A DNA stretch of 64,000 bases from Prevotella melaninogenica. GTDB lineage: Bacteria > Bacteroidota > Bacteroidia > Bacteroidales > Bacteroidaceae. The stretch is taken from NCBI RefSeq assembly GCF_003609775.1, contig NZ_AP018049.1:1635001-1699000 (forward strand), written 5' to 3'. Shown here in pieces: positions 55,480-64,000 of the stretch; position 1 is the stretch's first letter; each line of letters opens with the position of its first letter. Below the pieces are notes generated by a model. It was not told where the DNA came from. It made no database searches and saw only the letters and a program-made list of their open reading frames with translations. Made by a program: the position numbers and the translations under genes.

Positions 55480-55484
55480 CACAT

Positions 55485-56249
55485 TTATTTCTTAGGAAAC
55501 AGACAAGGGATGTTCCTTTTCAACCATCTATTAAACTTCTCCATCGGGGTTCGTTTCCAGCTATGAGCACAATAATGGATGGCGTATGAAGCTGGTGTTG
55601 CCTCATACTTGTTACCTGCAAAGATTTCCGAACGGAACACCATCATATTGTCTTCGAGTGGTTGATCTTTATCCAAGTACTTAAAGCCATACTTTTCCAT
55701 CACTCTGGCATAGACAAATGGAGAGATAACTCCCTTACCATTAGAACCTTCTGGATAAATAAACTCACGCTTTTCATAGTCGTCTAAGACGTCTTTCACA
55801 AACTGACAGCCAGCTTCAGAACCCATAACAGCAGCCTGAATCTGTATCCCTGAGACGAAATCATCCTTGATACGATTGCCTTCTTCATCAATCATATCCA
55901 TCGCTCCCGTCATCTCTATCTGCTTTGGGTGATACTCCAAAGAAGTAAAGAACTTATAGTTGAGGAATTCATCAAACGACTTCAAGACCTTTACATCAGA
56001 GTCAAGATAAATGCCACCCTCCGTATATAGCGCATACATACGGATATAATCAGCTGCGAAAGCCCACTTACGTTGCTCGAAAGCTTCGCGCACATAGACT
56101 GGAGCCTTTGACATATCAAAGTTCTCAGTGTTCCATAGCTTTATCTCATAGTCGGGCAACACCTTCTTCCAAGTGTCCATACACTTCCGTATCTTATCAG
56201 GATATGGGTCGTTACTGAGCCAACAGTAATGAATGACTTTGGGTATCAT
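55485..56249 (-). CDS. glycosyltransferase family 32 (OCH1-like, DXD motif)
   Basis: This 254-residue cytoplasmic enzyme begins I-P-K-V-I-H-Y-C-W, the standard start of GT32. A-D-Y-I-R-M-Y-A-L-Y-T-E-G-G-I-Y-L-D-S-D-V follows at about residues 66-86, with the metal-binding D-x-D (D-S-D). Enzymes of this family transfer mannose, galactose or N-acetylated sugars in capsule and LPS biosynthesis, and the sugar is not readable. The C-terminus is basic and may touch the membrane. It lies in a minus-strand run of four transferase genes (56991 to 53181) with gaps of 28, 5 and -8 nt. Confidence 0.9.
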   Translation of the reverse strand: MIPKVIHYCWLSNDPYPDKIRKCMDTWKKVLPDYEIKLWNTENFDMSKAPVYVREAFEQRKWAFAADYIRMYALYTEGGIYLDSDVKVLKSFDEFLNYKFFTSLEYHPKQIEMTGAMDMIDEEGNRIKDDFVSGIQIQAAVMGSEAGCQFVKDVLDDYEKREFIYPEGSNGKGVISPFVYARVMEKYGFKYLDKDQPLEDNMMVFRSEIFAGNKYEATPASYAIHYCAHSWKRTPMEKFNRWLKRNIPCLFPKK

Positions 56250-56277
56250 AGCGATAGGGTTATTAATTGTTACTAAC

Positions 56278-56991
56278 TTATTGATTCTTTAATTTACAGA
56301 GAAAGTAGACGAAATAAAGACGTGGTAGAAGTCGCATCTGCTCTAAACATCCGTCTAACTCTCGAATAATTTGTATGTTATCGTATAGTCCTCGTGACCG
56401 ATTCGTATTGGAAACGCCTGTTGTGTCAAAGTTGGAAATAGCAAAAGGCAATTGAAGGAAGCGATAATGCTTTTTCCAAAGCAACTTATACAACTTGAAG
56501 TCTGCTGACATTCGATAACTTATATCGTATGGAAACTCTCGAAGACAGGCTGTACGTGTCAGACAACTTTGATGACAAAAGTACATTCGATGGCTATTAT
56601 GAGGTGCTTCAGCAGGCTTAACAATGCCATTCTTTACAACATCTCCATAAATGACATCAGCCTCACGCGGAACTTGAAAAACCCTTTGCAAAACATCATC
56701 AGCTGCAAATGTGTCACCAGCATTGAGAAAGATACACCATTCTCCTGTAGCCATTGCAACGCCTTTGTTCATTGCATCATAGATACCCTCATCTTGTTCC
56801 GTTATCCAATGACTGATATGAGCTTCATACTTACGAATTATCTCTATCGTACCATCAGTAGAACCGCCATCAACAACAACGTATTCAATATGCTCATACT
56901 GCTGTGCCAAAACGCTACGGATAGTCTTCTCTATCAGTGATACAGCGTTATAACAAACAGTAATGACCGTAACTAAGGGCTTTTCTATCAT
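56278..56991 (-). CDS. glycosyltransferase family 2 protein
   Basis: This 237-residue enzyme starts P-L-V-T-V-I-T-V-C-Y-N-A, the GT2 nucleotide-binding strand. V-V-V-D-G-G-S-T-D-G-T at about 39-49 and F-L-N-A-G-D-T at about 88-94 follow. The last is the D-x-D-equivalent in which the first Asp is replaced by Asn, a variant frequent in WcaA/WbbD-like GT2 enzymes. I use ATG 56991; the longer frame to 57024 begins with TTG. It is the first gene of a four-gene minus-strand run. It is divergent from the GT2 gene at 57162 across a 170-nt gap that must hold both promoters. Confidence 0.9.
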   Translation of the reverse strand: MIEKPLVTVITVCYNAVSLIEKTIRSVLAQQYEHIEYVVVDGGSTDGTIEIIRKYEAHISHWITEQDEGIYDAMNKGVAMATGEWCIFLNAGDTFAADDVLQRVFQVPREADVIYGDVVKNGIVKPAEAPHNSHRMYFCHQSCLTRTACLREFPYDISYRMSADFKLYKLLWKKHYRFLQLPFAISNFDTTGVSNTNRSRGLYDNIQIIRELDGCLEQMRLLPRLYFVYFLCKLKNQ

Positions 56992-57145
56992 AGTAATGAA
57001 TAATTCAAACACATTTTGTACCAATAAAACACATTGCCTTTACCAAATCAGTAGGTATTTCTATCTTTCAAATATACTTCCCTACAAATCCGATAATGCG
57101 TTGTTTTTTTCAATTGGCATAATGCAAATGTACAGAAAAAAATCG

Positions 57146-57153
57146 TATCTTTG
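57146..57153 (+). promoter_or_regulatory. -7 promoter element of the GT2 gene, close to its start codon
   Basis: TATCTTTG fits TAnnTTTG. It ends only 8 nt before the ATG at 57162, so the transcript would have a leader of a few nucleotides at most. No exact TTTG is found 20 nt upstream. Confidence 0.55.
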
Positions 57154-57161
57154 CCCATAAG

Positions 57162-57947
57162 ATGGAAAAAAAAGAGATATCAGTTGTTATCAACACCTAC
57201 AATGCAGAGAAATTCCTGCAGCGTGTACTCGACTCCGTTAAGGACTTCGATGAGGTTGTTATCTGCGATATGGAGAGTACTGACCATACCGTAGAGATTG
57301 CTCAACGTGCCGGATGTAAGGTTGTCACTTTCCCAAAAGGTAATCATACCTGTGCTGAACCAGCTCGAACCTTTGCCATACAGAGTGCTAAAAGCCCATG
57401 GGTACTCGTCGTTGACGCTGACGAATTGGTGACACCAGAGTTAAGAACTTATCTTTATCAGCACATCAACAAGCCTAACAGTGCGAGAGGTCTTTATATT
57501 CCAAGGCAGAACCGATTTATGAATACCCCTAAGAAAGGGTTTTCAAAGGATTATCAACTGCGCTTCTTTATCCGCGAAGGAACCGTCTGGCCTCCATACA
57601 TACACTCCATTCCACAAGTGCAGGGACCTATCGAACACATCAATAACCATCTTTACAATGTACAATTAATTCACTTAGCGGAGAACTATCTATCAGATAT
57701 GTTAGAGAAATGTAACCGCTATACCACTAATGAAGTCCTCAAGAAGCAGGGCAAGAATTATGGAGTTGGTGTATTACTCTTCCGTCCTTTCTGGCGTTTC
57801 TTCAAATCCTACTTTATGAATGGAGAAATAAGAAACGGTGTTACAGGCTTTATTGATAGTGTTATGACAGGCTTCTACCAGTTTATGATTGTTGCGAAAG
57901 TAATAGAGGCAAGGATAAAGAAACAGAGTGAAGACGAACAGAAATAA
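57162..57947 (+). CDS. glycosyltransferase family 2, WaaE/KdtX-like
   Basis: This 261-residue enzyme starts with the GT2 strand S-V-V-I-N-T-Y-N-A-E-K-F-L. Then come V-I-C-D-M-E-S-T-D-H-T and L-V-V-D-A-D-E-L-V at about residues 84-92 (D-A-D, the metal motif), matching the WaaE/KdtX group that adds a sugar to the LPS inner core. The second half is rich in Phe and Arg and may lie at the membrane. No Shine-Dalgarno is visible, and the leader may be almost absent. It is a single plus-strand gene among minus-strand ones, with a strong terminator beyond it. The core-LPS role is family-based. Confidence 0.88.
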   Translation: MEKKEISVVINTYNAEKFLQRVLDSVKDFDEVVICDMESTDHTVEIAQRAGCKVVTFPKGNHTCAEPARTFAIQSAKSPWVLVVDADELVTPELRTYLYQHINKPNSARGLYIPRQNRFMNTPKKGFSKDYQLRFFIREGTVWPPYIHSIPQVQGPIEHINNHLYNVQLIHLAENYLSDMLEKCNRYTTNEVLKKQGKNYGVGVLLFRPFWRFFKSYFMNGEIRNGVTGFIDSVMTGFYQFMIVAKVIEARIKKQSEDEQK

Positions 57948-57969
57948 ACGAATCATTATAATATAACAA

Positions 57970-58010
57970 TAGAGGGTGTAAGCTTCAAAACTTACACCCT
58001 CTATCGTTTT
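57970..58010. terminator. bidirectional hairpin terminator
   Basis: The arms TAGAGGGTGTAAG and CTTACACCCTCTA pair perfectly (13 bp) around an 8-nt loop, followed by TCGTTTTGTT. It separates the GT2 gene (+) from the convergent LtaS-like gene (-). Confidence 0.9.
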
Positions 58011-58011
58011 G

Positions 58012-59994
58012 TTACTGTTGTGTCCTCCAATACAAACCAAAATACACCTGACGGAGTAGGTTGCGGGCTGCCGTAAGTCGCTCAGCCTTCTTTTGATAGC
58101 TTGGTATAGCTTCTATCTGGTCAACGTTTGCACTATAATAAGTACTGTCCGAAACAGACGTATCTAATAGGTTCTTACCCATCTTGAAATACTTTGTATT
58201 ACGGAAAGCAAAGGGGGCAAGCGTTGCTAAGATATCATCATGGCTTCCCCAACGATTGGTTAGCTTGTTATAAGCTTCCTTGCGTAGGTAAGGTGGAAGA
58301 TAGACATAGAGCAGAACGGAATGTTCATACCGCTTATCGATTACATCATAATTAAGAATAACACGCACGTTATGGTCACCTGTGATAACAAGTATCGTAT
58401 TCTTTGCTGCTGCAGAGGCTTTGAAGCGATTGAGAAAGTCGTTCAGTGCTTTGTTATAATAGCGGAATCCGGTGAGATACTTATCCAAAACCTTACGATT
58501 ATGCTCTGCAAAACACTTCTTACCATAGAAAGAATCGGGCAAAGGAAGAAGTTTCAAGTCCTTTGGGAACTCAAAAGGTGGATGATTTGTCGTCGTCATC
58601 ACAGTTATCATCTGCCGTTTCTTTGATGGTTTATTTAACTTATCTAACAACGCTTGGAAGAGGTATTCGTCGTAAACACCAATACTATTATAAGTCGCAT
58701 GAGGATAGTCTTTCAAGAGAAAGAACTTATCATAGACTGCATCAAACTGCTGATGAGGCAATGCTTCAGCACAGTTCTCCCACGCAGCATCCATTCCCGA
58801 CATGAACATCGTTGTATAGTTGCTGGCTTTGAAAGGTAAGGCAATCGATGTAGGAAGCGTATTGAAACGATAAGATGAAGTAAAGAAATGTGGAAAAGGA
58901 GTAGACACAAAGAGGTTTTCAAGCGAATTTATCGTACCATTCTGAACCGATTGGAAGTTGCGGAAAAGCAAATCTTCTTTGAAATGACGGTCCAAACCGA
59001 AGTTCATCTCCGCATCCTTCTGTTGGAGATTGAACAAATAATTACTCCAACTTTCGCTATAAATAATTACAACATTAGGTTGTGGCTGCTTTAAACTGTC
59101 ACCCACTTCTGCGAATAATGCACGCTGCAAGGCTGTTAACGTGTCGTTCTTTGCTATCTTTATCTGCCCATCGGTATAAACATCTAATGCTTCTTGCAGA
59201 CTCTTAAACTTATATTGTGCTAATAAGTCATCTGTACTCTCAACCTTAAAGGCCTTAGCTTTCTCTTTACAAGCCTTCTTCAACATGTAGATAGCGTTGG
59301 GAACAAGGTCGTTCAATAGCTTCTGATTTGATACAAAGGTGTCTTCTATCTGCAAAGGGAAACGCCATACCGACCCACGCATACCGATAACTAAAAAGGC
59401 AATATACAGTAAAATGATAACCGAAAGTTTAATAAGTTGACCGCGAGAAGTCTTCTGACCGCCTAAAGAACAGTTTGTTTGACGAGCCAACACCTTATCT
59501 GATTCTATTCTACGAATGACATAAAGGATCAATAATGAGAGGAAAAGGAAGGCTAAACCTTCATAAACACAATGATATTCTTCCCATATAGCTTGTATCA
59601 AACTCATTGGTCCTTCATTGAAAAAATCAAAGAAAGTGAGGTTAATATGGCTATTGAAATTAGAAAAGAAGCCCAAATCAATCCCGCTGAGTGCCAGTAT
59701 AAGAATATCGACAATAGCGTAATAAACCTTACGAAAACGGCTCAATACTCGTTCAGCCCACGCCTTACGCAGAGCAGAAAAGACAAGGGTAAGAACCGTT
59801 GGAAGCAACAAAACATAACAAACTACCTGCATATCAAAACGCAGGACATTGAAAAGTAAACGTGGAAGAACAGTTAGGTTGCTGCCTATAAGACCCATCG
59901 GAACGAACGCAATAGCAAAGCAAATGCGCACGAAAAAGAGGATAACAAGGATTACAGCAGAGTGCTTAATTAAGTACTTTAAGTTGTTATACAT
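58012..59994 (-). CDS. LtaS-type membrane sulfatase-fold phosphotransferase
   Basis: This 660-residue protein has about five N-terminal membrane helices (to about residue 215). A large extracytoplasmic alkaline-phosphatase/sulfatase domain follows, with N-V-V-I-I-Y-S-E-S-W-S-N at about residue 310. F-Q-S-V-Q-N-G-T-I-N-S-L-E-N supplies a Thr nucleophile at about residue 358, and V-I-T-G-D-H-N-V-R is the late metal site. In Gram-positives such enzymes polymerise lipoteichoic acid. In Bacteroidetes relatives may transfer phosphoglycerol or phosphoethanolamine from lipids to glycans or lipid A. The reaction is inferred. It is convergent with the GT2 gene, and the R1 element lies upstream. Confidence 0.85.
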   Translation of the reverse strand: MYNNLKYLIKHSAVILVILFFVRICFAIAFVPMGLIGSNLTVLPRLLFNVLRFDMQVVCYVLLLPTVLTLVFSALRKAWAERVLSRFRKVYYAIVDILILALSGIDLGFFSNFNSHINLTFFDFFNEGPMSLIQAIWEEYHCVYEGLAFLFLSLLILYVIRRIESDKVLARQTNCSLGGQKTSRGQLIKLSVIILLYIAFLVIGMRGSVWRFPLQIEDTFVSNQKLLNDLVPNAIYMLKKACKEKAKAFKVESTDDLLAQYKFKSLQEALDVYTDGQIKIAKNDTLTALQRALFAEVGDSLKQPQPNVVIIYSESWSNYLFNLQQKDAEMNFGLDRHFKEDLLFRNFQSVQNGTINSLENLFVSTPFPHFFTSSYRFNTLPTSIALPFKASNYTTMFMSGMDAAWENCAEALPHQQFDAVYDKFFLLKDYPHATYNSIGVYDEYLFQALLDKLNKPSKKRQMITVMTTTNHPPFEFPKDLKLLPLPDSFYGKKCFAEHNRKVLDKYLTGFRYYNKALNDFLNRFKASAAAKNTILVITGDHNVRVILNYDVIDKRYEHSVLLYVYLPPYLRKEAYNKLTNRWGSHDDILATLAPFAFRNTKYFKMGKNLLDTSVSDSTYYSANVDQIEAIPSYQKKAERLTAARNLLRQVYFGLYWRTQQ

Positions 59995-60125
59995 TATTAG
60001 GTTTTACTTATTTCGGTTTTAGAATGATATATTTCCCACAACAACAGAGCATCAAGAGTCATTGTTTTTATCGTCATTTTTACTCCTGTTAGACATCGTA
60101 AGTAGTCTTCTCAACAACTTGTGGC

Positions 60126-60215
60126 GATTTTTTTTCATGTAAATAAATCTTTTTCTTCATGACAATAAATATTTATTTTCATGTAAATAATTCTTTCTTT
60201 TCATGAAAATAATTC
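60126..60215. repeat. 90-bp four-palindrome element, family R1, copy 3
   Basis: Palindrome centres start at 60136, 60158, 60180 and 60202 (CATG each), in exact 22-bp steps, with the same right boundary GAAAATAATTC. It lies in the 307-nt gap between the LtaS-like gene start and the fucosyltransferase stop, the rest of which shows no gene. Confidence 0.9.
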
Positions 60216-60301
60216 ACTAACAGAAGTCGATTGTATGACCATACACTACGGAATATTGATGAACTGTTACTGTTTTCTTATGTTATTTACGGCTTCAAAG
60301 A

Positions 60302-61117
60302 CTATATGATATTGCGAAAGAGATTATCAAAGTAGTCAAAGCAATCCTCTTGTAAGGGCTTGTTGATATCTTTAATCCAATACAATGGAGTGTTACGATA
60401 CATTGATGCAACCAGTGTAAACGTACTCGGTGGTCCAATTAGATAGTCGCAATGAGAAAGAAGACACAGGTCCTCTCCCGGATTACCTTGTGGAAAGACT
60501 ACATTCTCTTGCCCAAAAGCATCGCTATAAGCCTGCTTATTGAGTTTTGGATCATTACCACAGATATAGATTACAACACGTTTATTAGGATGAAGGAGGA
60601 TAAATTGGCGGATAATATTTACCATCTGCTTATCGTCATAGAGAAATCTACCATCATTCCATGTGGCATAATCACCACGACGGATATGTACACCCAATCT
60701 GATAATACCCTCTTTAGACGATGTTTCCAGCAATGAAGTAACCTTGTTTTCTATGTGAGAATCAAAGGTAAATAAGGATAATATCTCTGGCTTATACTGT
60801 AAGAAAAGGTCATACCAACGAGCATACCATCCCTCAGCAACAAGACATCCATGCCTCATTGCATTTTCCTTTTCAGTTAAGTCTTCGTCAGGTGTATCAA
60901 ATGTGACAGTAGGTATTAGCTTTAATTTGGCTGCATACTTTGCAAAAAGATAAACAAAAAAATTATGCCAACGAGTCCTACAGATATGAAAGTACTGATA
61001 CTTGTAAGCAAATCGCATTGAAACCGTCTTCCGGTTGTTTGCTCTTGCCCAAGCATATAGATGTCCATATTGCAGGATGTTATTACACATCCTTCCCTTA
61101 TCTCTTACAAAAATCAT
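60302..61117 (-). CDS. GT11-like fucosyltransferase
   Basis: This 271-residue cytoplasmic protein contains G-V-H-I-R-R-G-D-Y at about residues 142-150, the GDP-fucose-binding motif (H-x-R-R-x-D-Y) of alpha-1,2- and alpha-1,6-fucosyltransferases. G-P-P-S-T-F-T-L-V-A-S at about 228-238 corresponds to the later GT11 motif (usually G-N-S-S-F-S-W-W). The changes in that second motif mean the linkage or the sugar may differ. GDP-fucose synthesis genes are not in this window. It overlaps the acyltransferase gene upstream by 4 nt, so the two are probably coupled. A surface glycan is the likely acceptor. Confidence 0.82.
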   Translation of the reverse strand: MIFVRDKGRMCNNILQYGHLYAWARANNRKTVSMRFAYKYQYFHICRTRWHNFFVYLFAKYAAKLKLIPTVTFDTPDEDLTEKENAMRHGCLVAEGWYARWYDLFLQYKPEILSLFTFDSHIENKVTSLLETSSKEGIIRLGVHIRRGDYATWNDGRFLYDDKQMVNIIRQFILLHPNKRVVIYICGNDPKLNKQAYSDAFGQENVVFPQGNPGEDLCLLSHCDYLIGPPSTFTLVASMYRNTPLYWIKDINKPLQEDCFDYFDNLFRNII

Positions 61118-62088
61118 TCCTTATCTTTTTTCCTTATAATCTCATCCAGTGGCTCCAAACTAACTCTTCCAGTCTTCTCATCATAGCGTAAGTTAAACTC
61201 TTCACGCGTACGCTTCCACCGTTTGTGGCTCCAAAGATAAAGTTCTGGCTGTCGACGGATGGTTTCTTCTAACAATTGAAAATATTTATCGGTTATTTCC
61301 CAATCCTTATACTTTGCTGGTTCAGTGGTTATCAACTTGAAATCACACTGATAATAGCCTCTTCGAACACGTGAAACATCACCATAGAAAACGGCTTGTC
61401 CAGTCTTCTTTATGATACGTTCACTACCTGTTAAGACGGGTGTATCGTGATTTAGGAAGTCTACCCAATGATGAATATTATTCCAGAAAGGTGCCTGATC
61501 AGCGATATATCCAATAACGATTGGTTGTTTCTTCTGGCGATAAGAAACTACTTGTCGCAGTGTCTCTGCCATCGGAATACAAAGTGCATGATGTTTTTCA
61601 CGTACAGACTTGAAGAGTTTATCAAATCGTTCGTTCTTCAACGGATGATAAACTTGGCAGCACTGTGCCTTCTCAGAAACCCATAAAGGTAAGGATGTTA
61701 TTAACTCCCAATTACCATAATGGCCCAAATAGACAGCACAGGACACTCCATTTTCAAGTAGCTCGTTCATTTCTTCTATGCCTGTGAAAACCATCCTCTG
61801 ACGAAGTTCACGCTTACTCATATTGAGAAGCTTGATGGTTTCCACAAGATAATCACAGAAGTAATGATAAAATTCACGCTCTATACGCTGTAATTCAGCC
61901 TCATCTTTCTCTGGAAAACTGTCCTTCAAGTTCTTCCAAATAACCTTATGACGATACTTTACAACCTTTCCGACCAAAAGATAAAGGCAGTCAGAAAAGA
62001 CATAAAGTAGGCTCATTGGCAACAAAGACATCGTATACCAAAAGGTATATGATAGTGCGTAAGCAATATAAGAAAGTCCTTTTTTCAT
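61114..62088 (-). CDS. lipid A biosynthesis acyltransferase (LpxL/HtrB family)
   Basis: This 324-residue inner-membrane protein has an N-terminal hydrophobic anchor. The catalytic motif L-G-H-Y-G-N-W-E lies at about residues 120-127 (the family's H-x4-D/E). R-E-F-Y-H-Y-F-C-D-Y-L-V-E-T precedes it and I-A-D-Q-A-P at about 193-198 follows, as in bacterial lysophospholipid/lipid A acyltransferases. It would add a secondary acyl chain to lipid A on the cytoplasmic face, consistent with the adjacent MsbA-like ABC exporter 35 nt upstream. Bacteroidetes members also act on ornithine or other lipids, so the acceptor is not certain. Confidence 0.9.
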   Translation of the reverse strand: MKKGLSYIAYALSYTFWYTMSLLPMSLLYVFSDCLYLLVGKVVKYRHKVIWKNLKDSFPEKDEAELQRIEREFYHYFCDYLVETIKLLNMSKRELRQRMVFTGIEEMNELLENGVSCAVYLGHYGNWELITSLPLWVSEKAQCCQVYHPLKNERFDKLFKSVREKHHALCIPMAETLRQVVSYRQKKQPIVIGYIADQAPFWNNIHHWVDFLNHDTPVLTGSERIIKKTGQAVFYGDVSRVRRGYYQCDFKLITTEPAKYKDWEITDKYFQLLEETIRRQPELYLWSHKRWKRTREEFNLRYDEKTGRVSLEPLDEIIRKKDKE

Positions 62089-62123
62089 TTTACGAGAAGT
62101 CTATCTATCTTCAATGATATTAC

Positions 62124-63983
62124 TTATATCTCCTGCATATCATGCAGTTTCTTATAGTAGCCTTCGATATCCATAAGTTCATCGTGCGTACCTCGCTCTA
62201 CAATCTCACCTTCATGCAGCACGCAAATCTCATCGCTATTCTTGATAGTAGATAGGCGGTGGGCTACAGCTATGGTCGTACGCGTCTTCATAAGCTTATA
62301 AAGGGCATCCTGTACAAGGCGTTCACTCTCTGTATCAAGAGCAGAAGTCGCTTCATCAAGGATGAGGATTGGAGGATTCTTAAGGATAGCACGCGCAATA
62401 CTCACACGCTGACGCTGTCCGCCAGAGAGGCGTCCACCACGGTCACCAATATTGGTGTCGTATCCTTTCTCACTGCTAAGGATAAACTCATGGGCATTGG
62501 CAATCTTCGCAGCTTCGGCTATCGCCTCGTCTGTTGCATTGACACCGAAGGAGATGTTGTTCTTGAAACTATCGTTGAAGAGGATTGCCTCTTGGTTTAC
62601 ATTACCAATAAGCTGGCGGAGATCGTGTACTCCTAAATCCTTAATATTGATTCCGTCAATGAGAATCTCACCTTCCTGCACATCGTAGTAACGTGGGATG
62701 AGGTCGAGCAAAGTAGACTTTCCGCTACCACTCTGCCCTACCAAAGCGATTGTCTTACCCTTTGGAATAACGAGGTTAATATTCTTCAATACCCAGTGTA
62801 GCTCTGGATTCTCCTCATCGTCCTTACCGTCTGTATAAGCAAAGCTGACGTTACGGAACTCTATCTCATGCTCAAAGCTATCGATATGAACTGGTTTCTC
62901 TGGGTCTTGTATCTTTACTTCTGCCTTAAGAATCTTATCAATGCGCTCCATTGAGGCAAGTCCTTTAGGGATATTGTAGCCTGCACGAGAGAACTCCTTC
63001 AGTGGATTGATAATGCTGTAGAGAATAACAAGATAGTAGATAAAGGTAGGACCGCTGATAATCGGAGATTCGCCCAAGACGAGAGTACCACCAAACCAAA
63101 GTACAACAACTATCATAACCGTTCCGAGGAACTCACTCATCGGGTGCGCTAACTGCTGACGAATGTTCACACGCATGATGTCATTGCGGTATTGTGAGTT
63201 GATCTTGTCAAAGCGTTCGTTCATCATTCCTTCAGCACAGAAGGCTTTGATGACTCTTAAACCGCCTAAGGTCTCTTCCACTTGACTCATTGTATCACTC
63301 CACAACTTCTGTGCTGTCATACTGTTCTGCTTCAACTTACGACCAACAAAGCCCATAAACCATCCGAAGATAGGAACAAAGATGAGCGTGAAGAGCGTCA
63401 ACTGCCAAGAGATAATAAGCAGTGTGGTAAAGTAAATGATAATAAGAACAGGATTCTTAAAGAGCATGTCGATAGATGACATGATGGAGTTGTCAACCTC
63501 TTGTACGTCACCACTCATACGAGCAATGATATCTCCCTTTCTTTCCTCACTGAAGAAGCCAAGAGAAAGGGATGTTATCTTCTCATAGAGTTGGTTACGA
63601 ATGTCACGAACTACGCCTGTTCGGATAGGAGTAATTGATGCAGAAGAAAGGAAGTAGGCTCCTGTCTTTAAGAAAGTCATAAAGGCAAGGAGCAATCCGA
63701 TAACCAATAAGACAGTTGTTGGACCCCAACTGGTGATGTATATCTGCGTATAATAATCCGCATTGTTCGATAGTACCTCCTTAAAAGAGCCTTCACTCCA
63801 AGCCATTGCACGCATCGCACCCGTTCCTGCATCAACTTTAAAAAGAATCTGAAGGAGAGGTATAAGCGTTGCAAAGGAGAATATATTGAGAATTGCTGAC
63901 AATATATTGAAAATGATTGACAGCACAAGATACTTCTTGTATGGTGGTACGAACCTGCGTAAAACGTGTATGAATTCCTTCAT
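62124..63983 (-). CDS. ABC transporter ATP-binding/permease protein (MsbA-like)
   Basis: This 619-residue inner-membrane half-transporter starts with six membrane helices (to about residue 345). The nucleotide-binding domain carries Walker A G-Q-S-G-S-G-K-S-T at about residue 415, signature L-S-G-G-Q-R-Q-R at about 522, Walker B I-L-I-L-D-E-A-T-S at about 542, and an H-loop in A-H-R-L-S-T. It works as a homodimer, flipping lipid A, lipid-linked sugars or another amphiphile. The lipid A-type acyltransferase next in the operon favours lipid A. The start is the ATG at 63983, with a TTG one codon upstream. The gene is complete and ends 17 nt from the window edge. Confidence 0.9.
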   Translation of the reverse strand: MKEFIHVLRRFVPPYKKYLVLSIIFNILSAILNIFSFATLIPLLQILFKVDAGTGAMRAMAWSEGSFKEVLSNNADYYTQIYITSWGPTTVLLVIGLLLAFMTFLKTGAYFLSSASITPIRTGVVRDIRNQLYEKITSLSLGFFSEERKGDIIARMSGDVQEVDNSIMSSIDMLFKNPVLIIIYFTTLLIISWQLTLFTLIFVPIFGWFMGFVGRKLKQNSMTAQKLWSDTMSQVEETLGGLRVIKAFCAEGMMNERFDKINSQYRNDIMRVNIRQQLAHPMSEFLGTVMIVVVLWFGGTLVLGESPIISGPTFIYYLVILYSIINPLKEFSRAGYNIPKGLASMERIDKILKAEVKIQDPEKPVHIDSFEHEIEFRNVSFAYTDGKDDEENPELHWVLKNINLVIPKGKTIALVGQSGSGKSTLLDLIPRYYDVQEGEILIDGINIKDLGVHDLRQLIGNVNQEAILFNDSFKNNISFGVNATDEAIAEAAKIANAHEFILSSEKGYDTNIGDRGGRLSGGQRQRVSIARAILKNPPILILDEATSALDTESERLVQDALYKLMKTRTTIAVAHRLSTIKNSDEICVLHEGEIVERGTHDELMDIEGYYKKLHDMQEI

Positions 63984-64000
63984 CAACTAATCTTCTTATC

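Noticed and set aside
58012..59994. Lipoteichoic acid synthase in the strict sense
   Set aside because: The organism is Gram-negative by all other signs. Only the fold is supported, not that product.

Overview
The window looks like chromosomal DNA of a Bacteroidetes bacterium, most probably a Prevotella. The signs are the Bacteroidetes promoter pattern (TTTG, about 20 nt, TAnnTTTG) upstream of several operons, weak Shine-Dalgarno sequences, Bacteroidales lipoprotein families (DUF6242, DUF6089, DUF4250), a uppS-bamA-ompH-murI cluster, a GH16 enzyme with a type IX secretion-like tail, and the rRNA sequences. The species cannot be fixed from reading alone. No 5S or intact tRNA gene was seen.

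Layout. 1-3702: the 5' half of a 23S gene, a spacer with no intact tRNA, a complete 16S gene and its promoter, all on the minus strand. 3815-19361: housekeeping genes (esterase, DUF3298 lipoprotein, Gfo/Idh/MocA oxidoreductase, MetY with a divergent Lrp regulator, two tandem Na/Pi-cotransporter paralogs, TGS-type nucleoside kinase, CysS, YbjQ, DUF4250). 19389-30123: a long minus-strand envelope cluster (DUF6242, DUF6089, uppS, bamA, three ompH/skp paralogs, murI, a beta-helix lipoprotein, cdd). 30557-38276: KilA-N protein, pckA, upp, a LemA pair and a small secreted protein. 38734-41845: a structured RNA resembling 6S RNA, then four plus-strand genes of accessory character (UDG-like, Asp-box protein, two-TM protein, and a DNPH1-like hydrolase with an extra C-terminal domain that may be related to FtsZ). 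42328-50227: LytTR regulator, a two-subunit 2-oxoacid:ferredoxin oxidoreductase split by tandem repeats, GH16 glucanase, a broken HU-like gene, and a two-TM/DinD overlapping pair. 50711-63983: a surface-glycan block with a deacetylase, GtrB and GtrA homologs, seven glycosyltransferase-type genes in all, an LtaS-like phosphotransferase, a lipid A-type acyltransferase and an MsbA-like ABC exporter.

The glycan block is coherent: nucleotide-sugar and lipid-linked transferases build a polymer, the acyltransferase and ABC exporter serve lipid A or a related lipid, and the LtaS-like enzyme could add phosphoglycerol or phosphoethanolamine. The 19-30 kb block joins outer-membrane protein assembly (BamA plus Skp-like chaperones) to undecaprenyl-phosphate and D-glutamate supply for the wall.

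The most unusual signal is between the genes. At least five repeat families with unrelated sequences occupy intergenic gaps, and all keep the same spacing of 22 bp or a multiple (22, 44, 66 or 88). One is a 90-bp element found three times with four CATG-centred palindromes at exactly 22-bp steps. I have no explanation for the shared period and regard it, together with the DNPH1-like fusion, as the best leads.
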